Below, piece after piece: positions 1 to 7,460 of a stretch of 64,000 nt of DNA. Under the pieces are notes generated by a model. That model was not told where the DNA came from. It did no database searches and saw only the letters and a program-made list of their open reading frames with translations. A program made the translations under genes and the position numbers. How positions within the stretch are numbered: the first letter of the stretch is position 1; each line of letters opens with the position of its first letter. Source of the DNA: Henricia sp. BOLD:AAB3569 (taxonomy: Eukaryota; Echinodermata; Asteroidea; Spinulosida; Echinasteridae). The stretch is from the NCBI GenBank assembly GCA_037783545.1, contig JBBELK010000095.1:1865001-1929000 (forward strand), read 5' to 3'.

Positions 1-1420
1 TTAAAATATTTTTATATCTAGTATAGTTAGAGTGATTTTCTTCATTTGGTTTACAAATAAATTTACGGTACAATTTATTTTTAACATTAATTGATTTAAG
101 AAGAGACTCGGTTATCCATGGAGCGTTTGATTTGATTTTCTTGGCCCGAGTTTTTTTCTGTGGGATATTCTTGTCGTAGTATCCTATTAATATACGATAA
201 AAATTGCTATATGCGTCATTTACATTGTCCGATTCATGGACTGAAGACCAGTCTGCATGATGTAAGTCGGCATTCAATCTATCAATCCCTTCATTAGAGT
301 AATTACGCACAGATTGTACAATTTTTCTCGAAATTTTGTTTTTAATAGGTATTGATGTCGATACTGGCAAATGATCGCTTAGATCTGATATTAATATCAC
401 TGATTTGGGTACTGGTAAGATATTCGAAAATATATTATCAATTAAGGTTGCCGAGTTTTTGGTAATTCTTGTTGGTTTATCTACAAGAGGAACAAAGGAA
501 TGAGAATACATTGTTTCTAAGAAATCTTGAGTGTTGTTATTTTCGGAATTCAAAAGATTTATGTTAAGATCACCACAGATTAACCCCTTTTTATCGTTTG
601 AGGATAAATATCTCATAACATTTTGTAATTTGTCGGCAAAGTCAGTATAATTAGCTTTAGGGGGTTTGTAAATGACACCAGCTACAATGTTTTTAGCATT
701 ATCATTTTTAACTTCTATAAAAATTGATTCCATTGCGGTAGTAGAAATGCAAAATTCACTTTTGATTTCGTAAGTAATATCATTTTTGATGTAAACGGCA
801 ACACCGCCGCCACTTGTATAATTTCTATTTACTGTTTCGAGATTATAACCAGGAAGTGAAAATTGAGTTAGATTGTGGGATTCCTTAAGCCAAGTCTCTG
901 TTAGGGCAATTATGGAAAATTCCGAGAGAGACTGGAGAAGAGTTCGCAAACTTTCAAAGTTTTTTGAGAGGCTTCTGATGTTAAAATGTATTAAACTGAG
1001 ATTGGTGTCAAATGGACAATGGCTATGTTGGAGATTAAGGAACTCTTCAGGGCTGGCATATACACAATTTTGAAGTAAACTAACGGTGTTATCTGAATCA
1101 TGTATATCTTCATCTGTTAATGAGGGGGGATCGAGAATCAGTGAATCTATATAGTCTCGAAAGGGGGTTTGGTGAAGATTGATGCGGTCATTCATGACAT
1201 GTTGGAATTCCAGATTATCTAAATTATTAAAAGGCAAGTTTTCAGCTAGACACATGGGGCATATCCAAATGTCATCACTATTTGTCAGGTCAGTATAATC
1301 TCTGTGTGTCAGGTTTGTACATTTTAAGTGGATCCAAGTATTACAGATATCGCATAGTATTCCATTCTGGTTAGATTTTACCGGTTTTTTACAAAAAGAA
1401 CATGGACATTTAACTGGCAT
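1..1420 (-). CDS. LINE ORF2 N-terminal part: PHD finger plus AP-type endonuclease (partial, off the edge)
   Basis: The frame from ATG at 1420 stays open for 473 codons to the window edge. Residues 7-57 form a PHD finger with spacing C-x2-C-x12-C-x2-C-x4-H-x2-C-x19-C-x2-C. From about residue 141 there is an exonuclease-endonuclease-phosphatase domain with its key positions present: FNIRSL (N147), LTETW (E175), VIYKPP (Y251), CGDLN (D284, N286) and SDH (D349, H350). In this family the domain nicks target DNA to prime reverse transcription. The segment after about residue 360 is the linker towards the reverse transcriptase, which should follow outside the window. The start is the first ATG of the frame and lies just before the zinc finger. 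No stop or frameshift was found, so this half of ORF2 looks functional. Confidence 0.88.
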   Translation of the reverse strand, partial: MPVKCPCSFCKKPVKSNQNGILCDICNTWIHLKCTNLTHRDYTDLTNSDDIWICPMCLAENLPFNNLDNLEFQHVMNDRINLHQTPFRDYIDSLILDPPSLTDEDIHDSDNTVSLLQNCVYASPEEFLNLQHSHCPFDTNLSLIHFNIRSLSKNFESLRTLLQSLSEFSIIALTETWLKESHNLTQFSLPGYNLETVNRNYTSGGGVAVYIKNDITYEIKSEFCISTTAMESIFIEVKNDNAKNIVAGVIYKPPKANYTDFADKLQNVMRYLSSNDKKGLICGDLNINLLNSENNNTQDFLETMYSHSFVPLVDKPTRITKNSATLIDNIFSNILPVPKSVILISDLSDHLPVSTSIPIKNKISRKIVQSVRNYSNEGIDRLNADLHHADWSSVHESDNVNDAYSNFYRILIGYYDKNIPQKKTRAKKIKSNAPWITESLLKSINVKNKLYRKFICKPNEENHSNYTRYKNIL

Positions 1421-1956
1421 AATTGAGTAGGTATAAATAAATTAAATATAAAACGAAAATACGTTGAAATCGTACACAAACTACATGCAATGAGACAAGA
1501 AACGAAAAACCACAGACAAAAAAACATAAGGCTCCGTCAATAATAATTGGATGAAAATCCATAATGGGGGCAAAATAAATAAATAAAAAGCGAATATTGT
1601 TATAATAACGAAAAGTACTAGTAAAGAATCACATAACTGTACGCCACTGCAATTTAAAAAGTAGCCTAAGCCACACAATAATATCCAAACAAGAGATGAG
1701 GGCACAAGGCCCGGTGGCGTCTCTCATGGGACTCTTTATTAGGGTTATTTATAAGTCAAATCAAATCAAATCAAAGGGCAAACAAAATGGCTGATGATGT
1801 CAGAAAGCAAGCAGTGAGTAGGCCTAATAGACCGGCCCGGAGCCTTACGCACACAAAGGAACTGGCACACTATAGAACACACGTGAGCATGCCAATCCAA
1901 CCGCGCGCGAAAAACCCCAAACAGGTCCATGATCAGGCAAAACAAGATAAACAAAA
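1421..1956 (-). other. Spacer between LINE ORF1 and ORF2
   Basis: This 536-base stretch has no convincing coding frame. On the minus strand 1481-1705 it gives a 74-codon hydrophobic frame that looks like a by-product of T-rich sequence. It contains a TCAAA pentamer tract (1756-1775). The spacer is long for an ORF1-ORF2 gap, so a small insertion inside the LINE is possible. Confidence 0.6.
1756..1775 (+). repeat. (TCAAA)4 pentanucleotide tract
   Basis: Four perfect copies of TCAAA, preceded on the plus strand by an AT-rich stretch (about 1725-1755). Short simple repeats like this often form the 3' tail of LINEs and SINEs, so it may mark the end of a small plus-strand insertion in the spacer. 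It could equally be an ordinary microsatellite. Confidence 0.7.
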
Positions 1957-2856
1957 TCAGGTTAAATTATCAAGTTGCGGAAAGTTGGTGATGGTTTGCT
2001 TACGATTGTTGACAAGACAGATGACACGACCGTCAAGTGTCCAGGCTTTGGAGACGTGGGCGTTTCCTTGGGCAGCTTTGAGTAGCGCTTGACGGGTTTG
2101 AGTTAAGTTCTCGGTGATTCCCATGCCGGTTCCCTTCAGTGAACTTTTCATACCAAAAAGTTTACTTCTGACTGCATACCTGGCCAGCTTGACAATTACC
2201 GGCCTTGGTTTGCTCCTCCGACGAGAACCGCTGTCACTGACGCCAGGTCTCCCCAGTCGATGTGCGCGGTCTATGTCAGTCTTGGCTATGACCAATTGTG
2301 GCATGAGATTATTCAGCGTAGACACGACATTCCCGCAACAATCGCCTTTGTCATCGGATTCGTTGAGCCCATGAACAATCAAGCAGTTGCGTCTACTGTA
2401 TTGTTCCAGTTCGTCGATCTTGAATAGAAGACCTTGGCGGGCAGCTTCCATTGTGTTAATACGTTCTTCAACTGCAGTAATGGCCGCCGTGTTGACCTCG
2501 GTGTCCATTTTTAAAGACTCGTAGATTTCCTGTGTGACCTTGGGTTTAATGGTTGTCGTGATTTTGTTTATCAGCTTGTCTGATTCAGCAATTTTGTCTG
2601 CGAATTCACTGATACGTTTAGGTGACAAAATCTTGACAATTAACGCATCTGAAACAGCATCAGCAATCGAAGCTAATAAGGCAGAGTCAGACAGAATTGC
2701 CCTTTTTAGGTTGATCTTGAGCTGGTCGTCCACGGCGGTGGGCAGGGTGGGGTTGGTGCCGGTAGCAGATACCGGCGCTGCGTTCGGGGTTTCCTCGCCT
2801 GGGTTGTTGGCCGAACGGGCGGAAGATCTGAGTTTTTTGCCCTTAGAATCACTCAT
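1957..2856 (-). CDS. LINE ORF1 protein, coiled coil plus RNA-binding region
   Basis: Complete 299-residue frame. The N-terminus (about 1-45) is rich in S, A, P and N. A long heptad-like helical segment (about 108-155) ends in LEQYSRRN, the hallmark junction of LINE ORF1 proteins, and leads into an RRM-like region with VHGL (161-164) and DRAHRLG (196-202). The C-terminal part has the basic run SRRRSKPRP (211-219) and ITENLT (247-252) followed by KAWTLDGR (270-277), typical of the C-terminal nucleic-acid-binding domain. ORF1 proteins of this kind trimerise, coat the element's RNA and help form the ribonucleoprotein. It lies upstream of ORF2 on the same strand. The frame is intact and the ATG at 2856 is the first in frame. 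Confidence 0.88.
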   Translation of the reverse strand: MSDSKGKKLRSSARSANNPGEETPNAAPVSATGTNPTLPTAVDDQLKINLKRAILSDSALLASIADAVSDALIVKILSPKRISEFADKIAESDKLINKITTTIKPKVTQEIYESLKMDTEVNTAAITAVEERINTMEAARQGLLFKIDELEQYSRRNCLIVHGLNESDDKGDCCGNVVSTLNNLMPQLVIAKTDIDRAHRLGRPGVSDSGSRRRSKPRPVIVKLARYAVRSKLFGMKSSLKGTGMGITENLTQTRQALLKAAQGNAHVSKAWTLDGRVICLVNNRKQTITNFPQLDNLT

Positions 2857-2970
2857 TATTGTAAACCGGCTTATGCTAGCGATTATATTGAGGTTTGAAG
2901 ATGAAGACCGCCGAAGGGCAACCAGCTATTTGCTATTTTAGCTCATTTGAAAATGTTTTGACGGAGCGCC
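2857..2970 (-). promoter_or_regulatory. Presumed 5' leader / internal promoter of the LINE
   Basis: The 114 bases between the ORF1 start and the point where sequence matching the tandem unit resumes (ACAGATTCTAAG at 2971). Non-LTR elements usually carry their promoter here. No specific motif was identified. Presence of the leader suggests the copy is not 5'-truncated, but no reference copy is available for comparison. Confidence 0.45.
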
Positions 2971-3348
2971 ACAGATTCTAAGTTTTTATCCGGCTCTTCA
3001 CATCAAACCATTGTTAACAAACCTGAGATTTTTCAAATTCCAGATCAGATCCCTATTCCAGCAAAGTCAGCCACCGAAGCCAAAGCTGGCAGCAGACTCT
3101 GCCTTGCACTTGTTGTTTGCTTTGGTCACATCCTCCTGATTGCGTCCTGTGTCATGGCTGTCCTGTGGTCTGTTTACTCCGTCCATGGCTTCTGTTGGAG
3201 TGCCTTCTGGGAATGGGCTGCCACTTCCATCATCTCGGTGCTCATCCAGGCTGTCATCATAGACACACTTAAGGCCATCATTGTAACTTGTTTGAAGGGG
3301 CATCGCAACAAAAGGTCTACATCTGTACCTCATGCACTCATCCATTAA
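2971..3348 (+). pseudogene. 3' remnant of a polycystin-1-like gene (copy 0), cut off by the LINE
   Basis: Identical in layout to the end of the last exon of the downstream copies: it begins at codon 453 of the 577-codon protein and runs to the same TAA. Only the C-terminal 125 residues remain, covering the last two membrane segments and the basic tail. Sequence to the left is LINE, so the upstream exons are either beyond the LINE outside the window or lost. As seen, it cannot make the normal protein. The downstream 3' flank, including the UGUANAUA cluster, is intact. Confidence 0.85.
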
Positions 3349-3446
3349 ATTTGAACATTTCAGTTTTAAATCAGTGGCAGAATGATAGCTCATCTGGAAA
3401 AGGAGTTTTGGGATGAAGGTCATGTGACAGAAACATGCCAGGATCT

Positions 3447-3500
3447 TGTATATAGTTGTAAATATTGTGAATTTTGTAAATATTGTAAATATTGTATATA
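3447..3500 (+). promoter_or_regulatory. Cluster of five Pumilio-type UGUANAUA motifs in the 3' flank (copy 0)
   Basis: TGTATATA at 3447 and 3493 and TGTAAATA at 3457, 3475 and 3484, the last three sites spaced exactly 9 bases apart. UGUANAUA is the established consensus bound by PUF (Pumilio) proteins in 3' UTRs, which repress or localise mRNAs, often in germ cells. The cluster begins 99 bases after the stop codon on the sense strand. That it lies in the mature mRNA is inferred; an ATTAAA at 3344-3349, overlapping the stop, could end transcripts earlier. Confidence 0.5.
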
Positions 3501-3770
3501 TTGTTTTGTTGAGAAAAAACATACAAAATATAAAAAAAGGGGGTTGTGTGAAAACAAAATCACACCAACAGTTTAATCCTGCAGGATCCAAAACAGTGGA
3601 AAGGTAATCATTGATATTCCCAAAGTACGAAGACCTATTTCTATTCAGTGCACAATGTTGATCGTCAACTTCAAATCATGGTGAAAGGAATTTTTCTTTA
3701 CAAATTCAGTATGTAATCGTCATCAGTAAATAACAATAATTTGGAATTCCAACTAGGCATGCACAACATG

Positions 3771-3994
3771 GAAGTTTTGACAATTTCACCGAATCCAAAA
3801 TAATCCGCAGTCAACACCAGCAGAATGACACCTCAGTTGCTGAACACTTTAACTGTACTAATCACTTCATTTCTGACATGTCCATACAGAGCCCGAGGCT
3901 CTTGGTCGCCACCCAGACCCTGTTCGACTCAGCAGAGAGAAACTTTGGATTAAACGACTCGGCAGCATCCAGCCACATTGTCTCAACATCCAGG
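3771..3994 (+). pseudogene. Decayed GIY-YIG endonuclease-like retroelement fragment (remnant A)
   Basis: In the frame containing 3836-3877 the translation reads NDTSVAEHFN followed by H-x4-DM, the pattern seen in the C-terminal GIY-YIG endonuclease domains of Penelope-like and related retroelements (VAEHFN, then GH, then DM). A later FGLND (about 3944-3958) resembles the GLN motif near the end of such proteins. No catalytic GIY/YIG motif was found just upstream and there is no start, so this is an old fragment. It repeats in every unit: 13711, 23032, 32984, 42915, 52867 and 62819. Confidence 0.45.
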
Positions 3995-4016
3995 AGGAAA
4001 ATGATTAATGTTTTCA

Positions 4017-4215
4017 TTTTCTTCCTCCCATTTCAACCAACTTCCTTGATTATTTTTAACCCAAATATTCCTCATTTCTGTCTGCCCTTTTATACCCTAT
4101 TTCCCCTTTCTTTCCATCCCCTCCCCAACTAACGTCACCCCATTTCCTCAACCCAAACCCCCTCATTTCCCCAACCCCCCTCTTCCAGTCCTGCTTCCCC
4201 CTAGTCCAATTGCCT
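4017..4215 (+). repeat. Pyrimidine-rich, G-poor tract
   Basis: About 200 bases composed almost entirely of C, T and A with very few G on the plus strand, including runs such as CCCCTCCCCAAC and CCCCAACCCCCC. Strong strand asymmetry of this type can form triplex or R-loop structures and can pause polymerase. It lies about 0.7-0.9 kb downstream of the stop codon. A few substitutions (for example near 23429) separate the units. Confidence 0.6.
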
Positions 4216-4490
4216 CTAATGCTCACAGGCTCTTTTTTTAAAAAGAAACTTCAGCCTAGTCAACTTACCACCAATGTTAGTCTTGGATGTACCGGGAACA
4301 TTACAATAATTTTTCACTTAGACTTCCGATAAACTGCTAAGACTTTGTGTTGTAAGTACACAAATTTAGCAGTTTTATACCATTTAACGTGGAATTGTTA
4401 ACATCCATGCATTTAATGTGTCATAAATACCTGAATTTAATGTCAAAAACCATATTTTTGCTTCTCAGCTTGTCAAAGAATTATGTTTAC
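4216..4490. other. Intergenic AT-rich stretch with a 10-bp inverted repeat
   Basis: No gene seen. AAACTGCTAA and its complement TTAGCAGTTT (about 4331-4375) form a short perfect inverted repeat around a loop of some 25 bases, the type of stem found in MITE interiors. Confidence 0.5.
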
Positions 4491-4856
4491 TGGTCGCCAC
4501 TTATTCTTCTTAATATATGACTCAGGAATCACCAAAAAGTGCTAATAGTTTAAAGAGAAGTTTATTTACAAGTGATAACCATTAAACAATTTCCTTGAAA
4601 ATACTTCAACTTTTTCTGCCAAATCCCACAGGGCGCTTTCACAGGAGGTCAAAAGGTCACGGGTCACTATTGCTCGTCTTCCACAACGGGAGAGGACAAT
4701 AGAGCCAAGAGCCTTTCAGCTTGCAGCCACGTGCATTTCCCCACGTGGCTCTATTGTTATCTGCCATTCTAGAAGACAAGCAATATAGTGACTGTGACCT
4801 TTTGACCCCCTGTGAAAGCGCCCAATAGACTTAACAAGTCATCTCAGTGGCGACCA
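4491..4856. mobile_element. Outer MITE-like element with TGGTCGCCACT ends, carrying a nested MITE
   Basis: Perfect 11-bp terminal inverted repeats: TGGTCGCCACT at 4491-4501 and AGTGGCGACCA at 4846-4856. Inside lies a second inverted-repeat element (4631-4823); without it the outer element is about 173 bp, a normal MITE size. No transposase is present, so it is non-autonomous. No clear target-site duplication was found. In U5 the left end is mutated to TGGCCGCC. Other copies start at 14431, 23752, 33704, 43635, 53587 and 63539. Confidence 0.65.
4631..4823. mobile_element. Inner palindromic MITE, GGGCGCTTTCACAGG ends, arms of about 80 bp
   Basis: The left arm begins GGGCGCTTTCACAGG and the right arm ends CCTGTGAAAGCGCCC; complementarity continues inwards with few mismatches through GTCAAAAGGTCAC, TCACTAT, TGTCTTC and CAATAGAGCCA, nearly to the centre. 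It is 193 bp with a foldback structure and no coding capacity, as expected of a MITE. It sits inside the outer TGGTCGCCACT element, so it inserted later. It recurs in all units, for example 14571-14763 and 23892-24084. Confidence 0.75.
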
Positions 4857-5493
4857 ATGAATGGAATTCATGCCGCAACTTGCTTACACAATCTTTTTTT
4901 CCCTCAACAGGAACAGGAAACATAGAAGTCTTCTGATGATCATGGTTCACTTTTTAAATACAGAATGCCTAATAAAATTGTGCAAAATACAGCGATTTGA
5001 AGATAATTATACGCTTTATTGTATTAAAACTGAACAACAATGAGATATGCAGAAAATCTCAATTATTGCTCATTTGATCAAGTCATGTGACCATGGATGA
5101 AAACTAATGGGGTATTTTTTAACGAAGAAGAATAAAAATGTACATTATTGTTGTGAAGTTGGATGGCAAGATTATCAACCGTGTTGCCAGGAATCGATGG
5201 TGTTTTTTGGGATATAAACTGTTTTATTCTGCAATGTGGCACACAAACAAATTATGAAATATAAAGCCTTTCAAAACATGCCAATAGAGATATTTCGGAA
5301 AGTGAAACACATTTGATTTTCAGAGTAAAAACATTATTTAAAGAAATGGGCACTTGGGTAAAACACTCGTTTTCTATAACCATATCAGCTGATTGTAAAT
5401 AGGGGGAATTAATACTAGAAATAAATAATTTAAACGAAAAATTTGAGTGTCATGGTCTAATTTGTTTACAGCTTCTCATCGTGGCTTAATAAG
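4857..5493. other. Intergenic AT-rich stretch
   Basis: No gene or clear element seen. An AATAAA at 4971-4976 is the first canonical polyadenylation hexamer noticed downstream of the gene remnant, about 1.6 kb after the stop. Short frames here (for example 4861-5043) have no recognisable content. Confidence 0.5.
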
Positions 5494-5639
5494 GGGCAAT
5501 TTCCTGTTTAGAAGAAACATTTGCTTAGTACAAAAACATTTGCTTTGCAAAAAATTGGTAAGCAGTTAAAAACGAATTATGTCTTACAATGAACACAAGT
5601 TCACATACGTTTTTAACTGCTATTCCATTTTTGCAAAGC
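5494..5639. mobile_element. MITE-like element beginning GGGGCAATTTCC with an internal foldback
   Basis: It starts with GGGGCAATTTCC followed by TGTTTAGAAG, related to the GGGGCCAATTTCATAA terminus found elsewhere in the unit. The inner part is a foldback: left arm 5542-5574 (GCTTTGCAAAAA to AGCAGTTAAAAACG) pairs with right arm 5608-5639 (CGTTTTTAACTGCT to TTTTTGCAAAGC). The right boundary of the element is uncertain. Confidence 0.5.
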
Positions 5640-5992
5640 TAGTAAATTTTGTATGCAGTAAAATGTTCTGCTATGAAATCGTCTATTTGAATGAATAATG
5701 CAAACATCCTGGGGCAACTTGAAGTCTTATGTTTTTCTTTATTTTTCCCCTTGTGTTTTCCTGAAGTGTGATGCACCCCAAACAGTGCCCTCTTTCTGTG
5801 ATTTACTGCAATGAAATCTTCAAAGTTGAAAAAGGCTACATTTTATTGGTTTTACATCAAAACGAACAATAGTAATGTCTCAATAAACAAGTAATCCATC
5901 ATATGCAGCAAAGACTAGGCATAAAGTTGTTTAGCAGTCATGGGCTCACGAAAAAAGTTCTTGCGCCAATCTATGCCATAAGTGTCATGTGA
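5640..5992. other. Intergenic stretch without recognised content
   Basis: No gene, RNA or transposon terminus recognised. It contains one of the informative substitutions between units (5962: T in U0 and U3-U5, C in U1 and U2). Confidence 0.5.
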
Positions 5993-6197
5993 CCAGGGGC
6001 CAATTCTGTGATAATTAAATTTTTGCTTTGTAATATCGTTTACCAGTGAAAATTGTATCTCAAATTGTGCTTTAGAAACAGCAGAATATTAATGAACATC
6101 GCACACGATTTTGGCCGGTCACCCATTTTGGCAATATAAAGCAAATAAATCCTGTACTAGTACTTTTAATAAGCAAATGTTTGGAATTGGCCCCAGG
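5993..6197. mobile_element. MITE-like element with CCAGGGGCCAATTC ends
   Basis: The left end CCAGGGGCCAATTC (5993-6006) and right end GAATTGGCCCCAGG (6184-6197) are inverted repeats matching at 13 of 14 positions. The element is 205 bp, AT-rich inside and has no coding capacity. The terminus belongs to the same GGGGCCAATT group as the ends at 5494, 6971-6987 and 7983. No target duplication was established. Confidence 0.55.
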
Positions 6198-6376
6198 TGT
6201 CTAATGAGTATTTATGAAAGGAAACTCGGATTATTTTAATTCTTCATACATAGTCTTGGAATAAGCAAAAGTATGAAACTTTCATCATAAAAGAAGTGCT
6301 TATCCATAGTGACCAGTATTCAGATTGACTAGTTTCAATGTTGCTTGGCAGTGGGTCTTGATGGCAGGAGCTATTG
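6198..6376. other. Short intergenic gap between MITEs
   Basis: No feature recognised between the right end of the 205-bp element and the outer CRE-ended element. Confidence 0.5.
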
Positions 6377-6514
6377 AGTGACGTCACTTAAGGAGATCAA
6401 AAAAAACCAAGGTTGTATTGAATCAAGAAAACTGGCCATATTGGAACATTTGTCATGGTGTCTTCGTAATTTGAGCCAGAGAACCAATGATAGCAGAATC
6501 TCTAGTACATCCTT

Positions 6515-6527
6515 GTTGCTTAGCAAC
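6515..6527. promoter_or_regulatory. Perfect 13-bp palindrome resembling an RFX X-box
   Basis: GTTGCTTAGCAAC is a perfect inverted repeat of GTTGC around a TTA-like centre and is close to the X-box pattern (GTNRCC, short spacer, RGYAAC) bound by RFX factors, which drive ciliary genes. A further half-site, TTAGCAAC, follows at 6539-6546. It lies about 2.4 kb upstream of the gene start inside a transposon-derived segment, so function is speculative. Confidence 0.3.
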
Positions 6528-6553
6528 TGTATTTTCCTTAGCAACAAAGCCCA

Positions 6554-6697
6554 GCAGCCGATTTCACGAAACGTACGCAGTTGCGTAAGCCCACGTGCGC
6601 AATGTTTTATTGCGTAAGTCGCGCAACAATTTAGCGACGATAACACGCAAGCTGTGGGGCTTGCGCAAGCTGCGCACTCTTTCGTGAAATCGGCTGC
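6554..6697. mobile_element. Inner MITE with perfect 18-bp ends
   Basis: GCAGCCGATTTCACGAAA (6554-6571) is the exact reverse complement of 6680-6697. The element is 144 bp, rich in TTGCG/CGCAA motifs that fold back on themselves, and non-coding. The perfect ends and its position inside the more diverged CRE-ended element show that it arrived later. One base just inside the left end (6573) is G in U0 and U3 and T in the other units. Confidence 0.7.
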
Positions 6698-6846
6698 AAC
6701 ATGAATATTTATTTCAAACAAATCTAAACCGGAAAGACCAAATGCCTGCAGGTTATACTTGGATAAGGTTCTCCATGGGGTACTATTCCAAAATGGGCCA
6801 TTATCAATGTAGGTTTTGATAACAAATACAATTAAGTGACGTCACT

Positions 6847-6993
6847 AAAATAAAATAAAAGGCCGTTGCCTATACGTTGCATGACATCGAGAAACCTGGT
6901 GATGTCAAAAACTTATTTCAGATCAACTAGCAGCAGACCACCGCCCAAGCATTTTCTGCTAAACGGCGTTATGAAATTGGCCCCAGGCTGGAG
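6847..6993. mobile_element. Right end of a GGGGCCAATTTCATAA-type MITE
   Basis: TTATGAAATTGGCCCCAGG (6969-6987) is the reverse complement of the common GGGGCCAATTTCATAA terminus, preceded by TCTGCTAAAC (complement of the GTTTAGCAGA inner motif). The opposite end of this copy was not identified, so the left limit given here is only the start of the gap. Confidence 0.4.
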
Positions 6994-7135
6994 TCTATAG
7001 TGTAATCCGAGCAACATTTGGTGAGCCCGCCCTCTTGTGATTATTCCATTGTTACTGCGGTGTATTTCTATTGTGACGTCATGTAAATACCTTGGAGATA
7101 CACCGCAGTTTTCTTTCGTCGGATTAGTCTATAGG
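6994..7135. repeat. Imperfect 142-bp palindromic element
   Basis: The ends CTATAGTGTAATCCGA (6994-7009) and TCGGATTAGTCTATAG (7120-7135) are inverted repeats with 14 of 16 matches, and an inner pair, ACTGCGGTGTAT (7054-7065) and ATACACCGCAGT (7098-7109), is perfect. The inner hairpin loop holds a TGACGTCA palindrome (7074-7081). It may be a small MITE. In U1 the element is broken in that loop by the 631-bp deletion. Confidence 0.55.
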
Positions 7136-7460
7136 ATCCCTGGCCCTGTGAATGTGGGAAGTTGTATATCGGCGAGACTGGAAGGGACCTATACCCACCA
7201 GACTCGAAGAACAGAGAAGACTATGACAAATCAGCCATTGTCAAGCACTCCGTACAGTACAGCGAGGACATATCATCAACTGGGAAACCGCACAACTGAT
7301 AGCGCCCATCGACAGATGGCACCCAAGACGCATCAGGGAAGCCATCGAAATACACAAGCACGACACAGTACCCCAATACATTGGCTTCGACATCAGCAAT
7401 ATCTGGCACTCTCCATTAACCAACCAGATCGATGGATCACCTACACCCTAGGTCCTCCCC
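7130..7460 (+). pseudogene. Decayed Penelope-like GIY-YIG endonuclease fragment (remnant B)
   Basis: From 7147 one frame reads CECGKLYIGETGR and, a little later, DKSAIVKHS, the classic YIG core of the GIY-YIG endonuclease of Penelope-like elements. This frame meets a stop at 7297. The next frame carries the domain's continuation: INWETAQLI from about 7275, then RWHPRRIREAIEI, GFDISNIWHSPL and a stop near 7450. So the domain is split by at least one frameshift, with a further short disturbance before 7147. No reverse transcriptase precedes it. It is a dead retroelement 3' fragment, absent from U1. Equivalent spans start at 26391, 36343, 46274 and 56226. Confidence 0.7.

Larger units (their letters stand above)
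1..2970 (-). mobile_element. Non-LTR (LINE) retrotransposon, 5' part, continuing past the left edge
   Basis: Read on the minus strand, the segment has a 5' leader (2970-2857), ORF1 (2856-1957), a spacer (1956-1421) and ORF2 (1420 to the edge). ORF1 with a coiled coil plus RNA-binding region, and ORF2 opening with a PHD finger and an AP-like endonuclease, fit the CR1/Jockey-like group of LINEs; the exact clade is not resolved because the reverse transcriptase lies outside the window. Both reading frames are open, suggesting a young copy. Its 5' end meets host gene sequence at 2970/2971. The 3' tail and target-site duplication cannot be seen. Confidence 0.9.
6377..6846. mobile_element. Outer MITE-like element with AGTGACGTCACTTAA ends, carrying a nested MITE
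   Basis: AGTGACGTCACTTAA (6377-6391) and its exact reverse complement (6832-6846) face each other. Weak complementarity continues inwards (for example CTGGCCATATTGGAA against the complement of 6785-6805), suggesting an old foldback element. A younger MITE (6554-6697) sits inside. Each terminus includes the TGACGTCA palindrome, so the arms also read as CRE sites. No transposase. Equivalent spans start at 16317, 25638, 35590, 45521 and 55473. Confidence 0.5.

Noticed and set aside
1481-1705. 74-codon hydrophobic minus-strand frame in the LINE spacer
   Set aside because: Composed of T-rich codons, no matching motif, and between the two real LINE frames.
3878-4132. 84-codon frame after each gene
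   Set aside because: Its first half is the end of GIY-YIG remnant A and its second half reads through the pyrimidine tract; not a gene in its own right.
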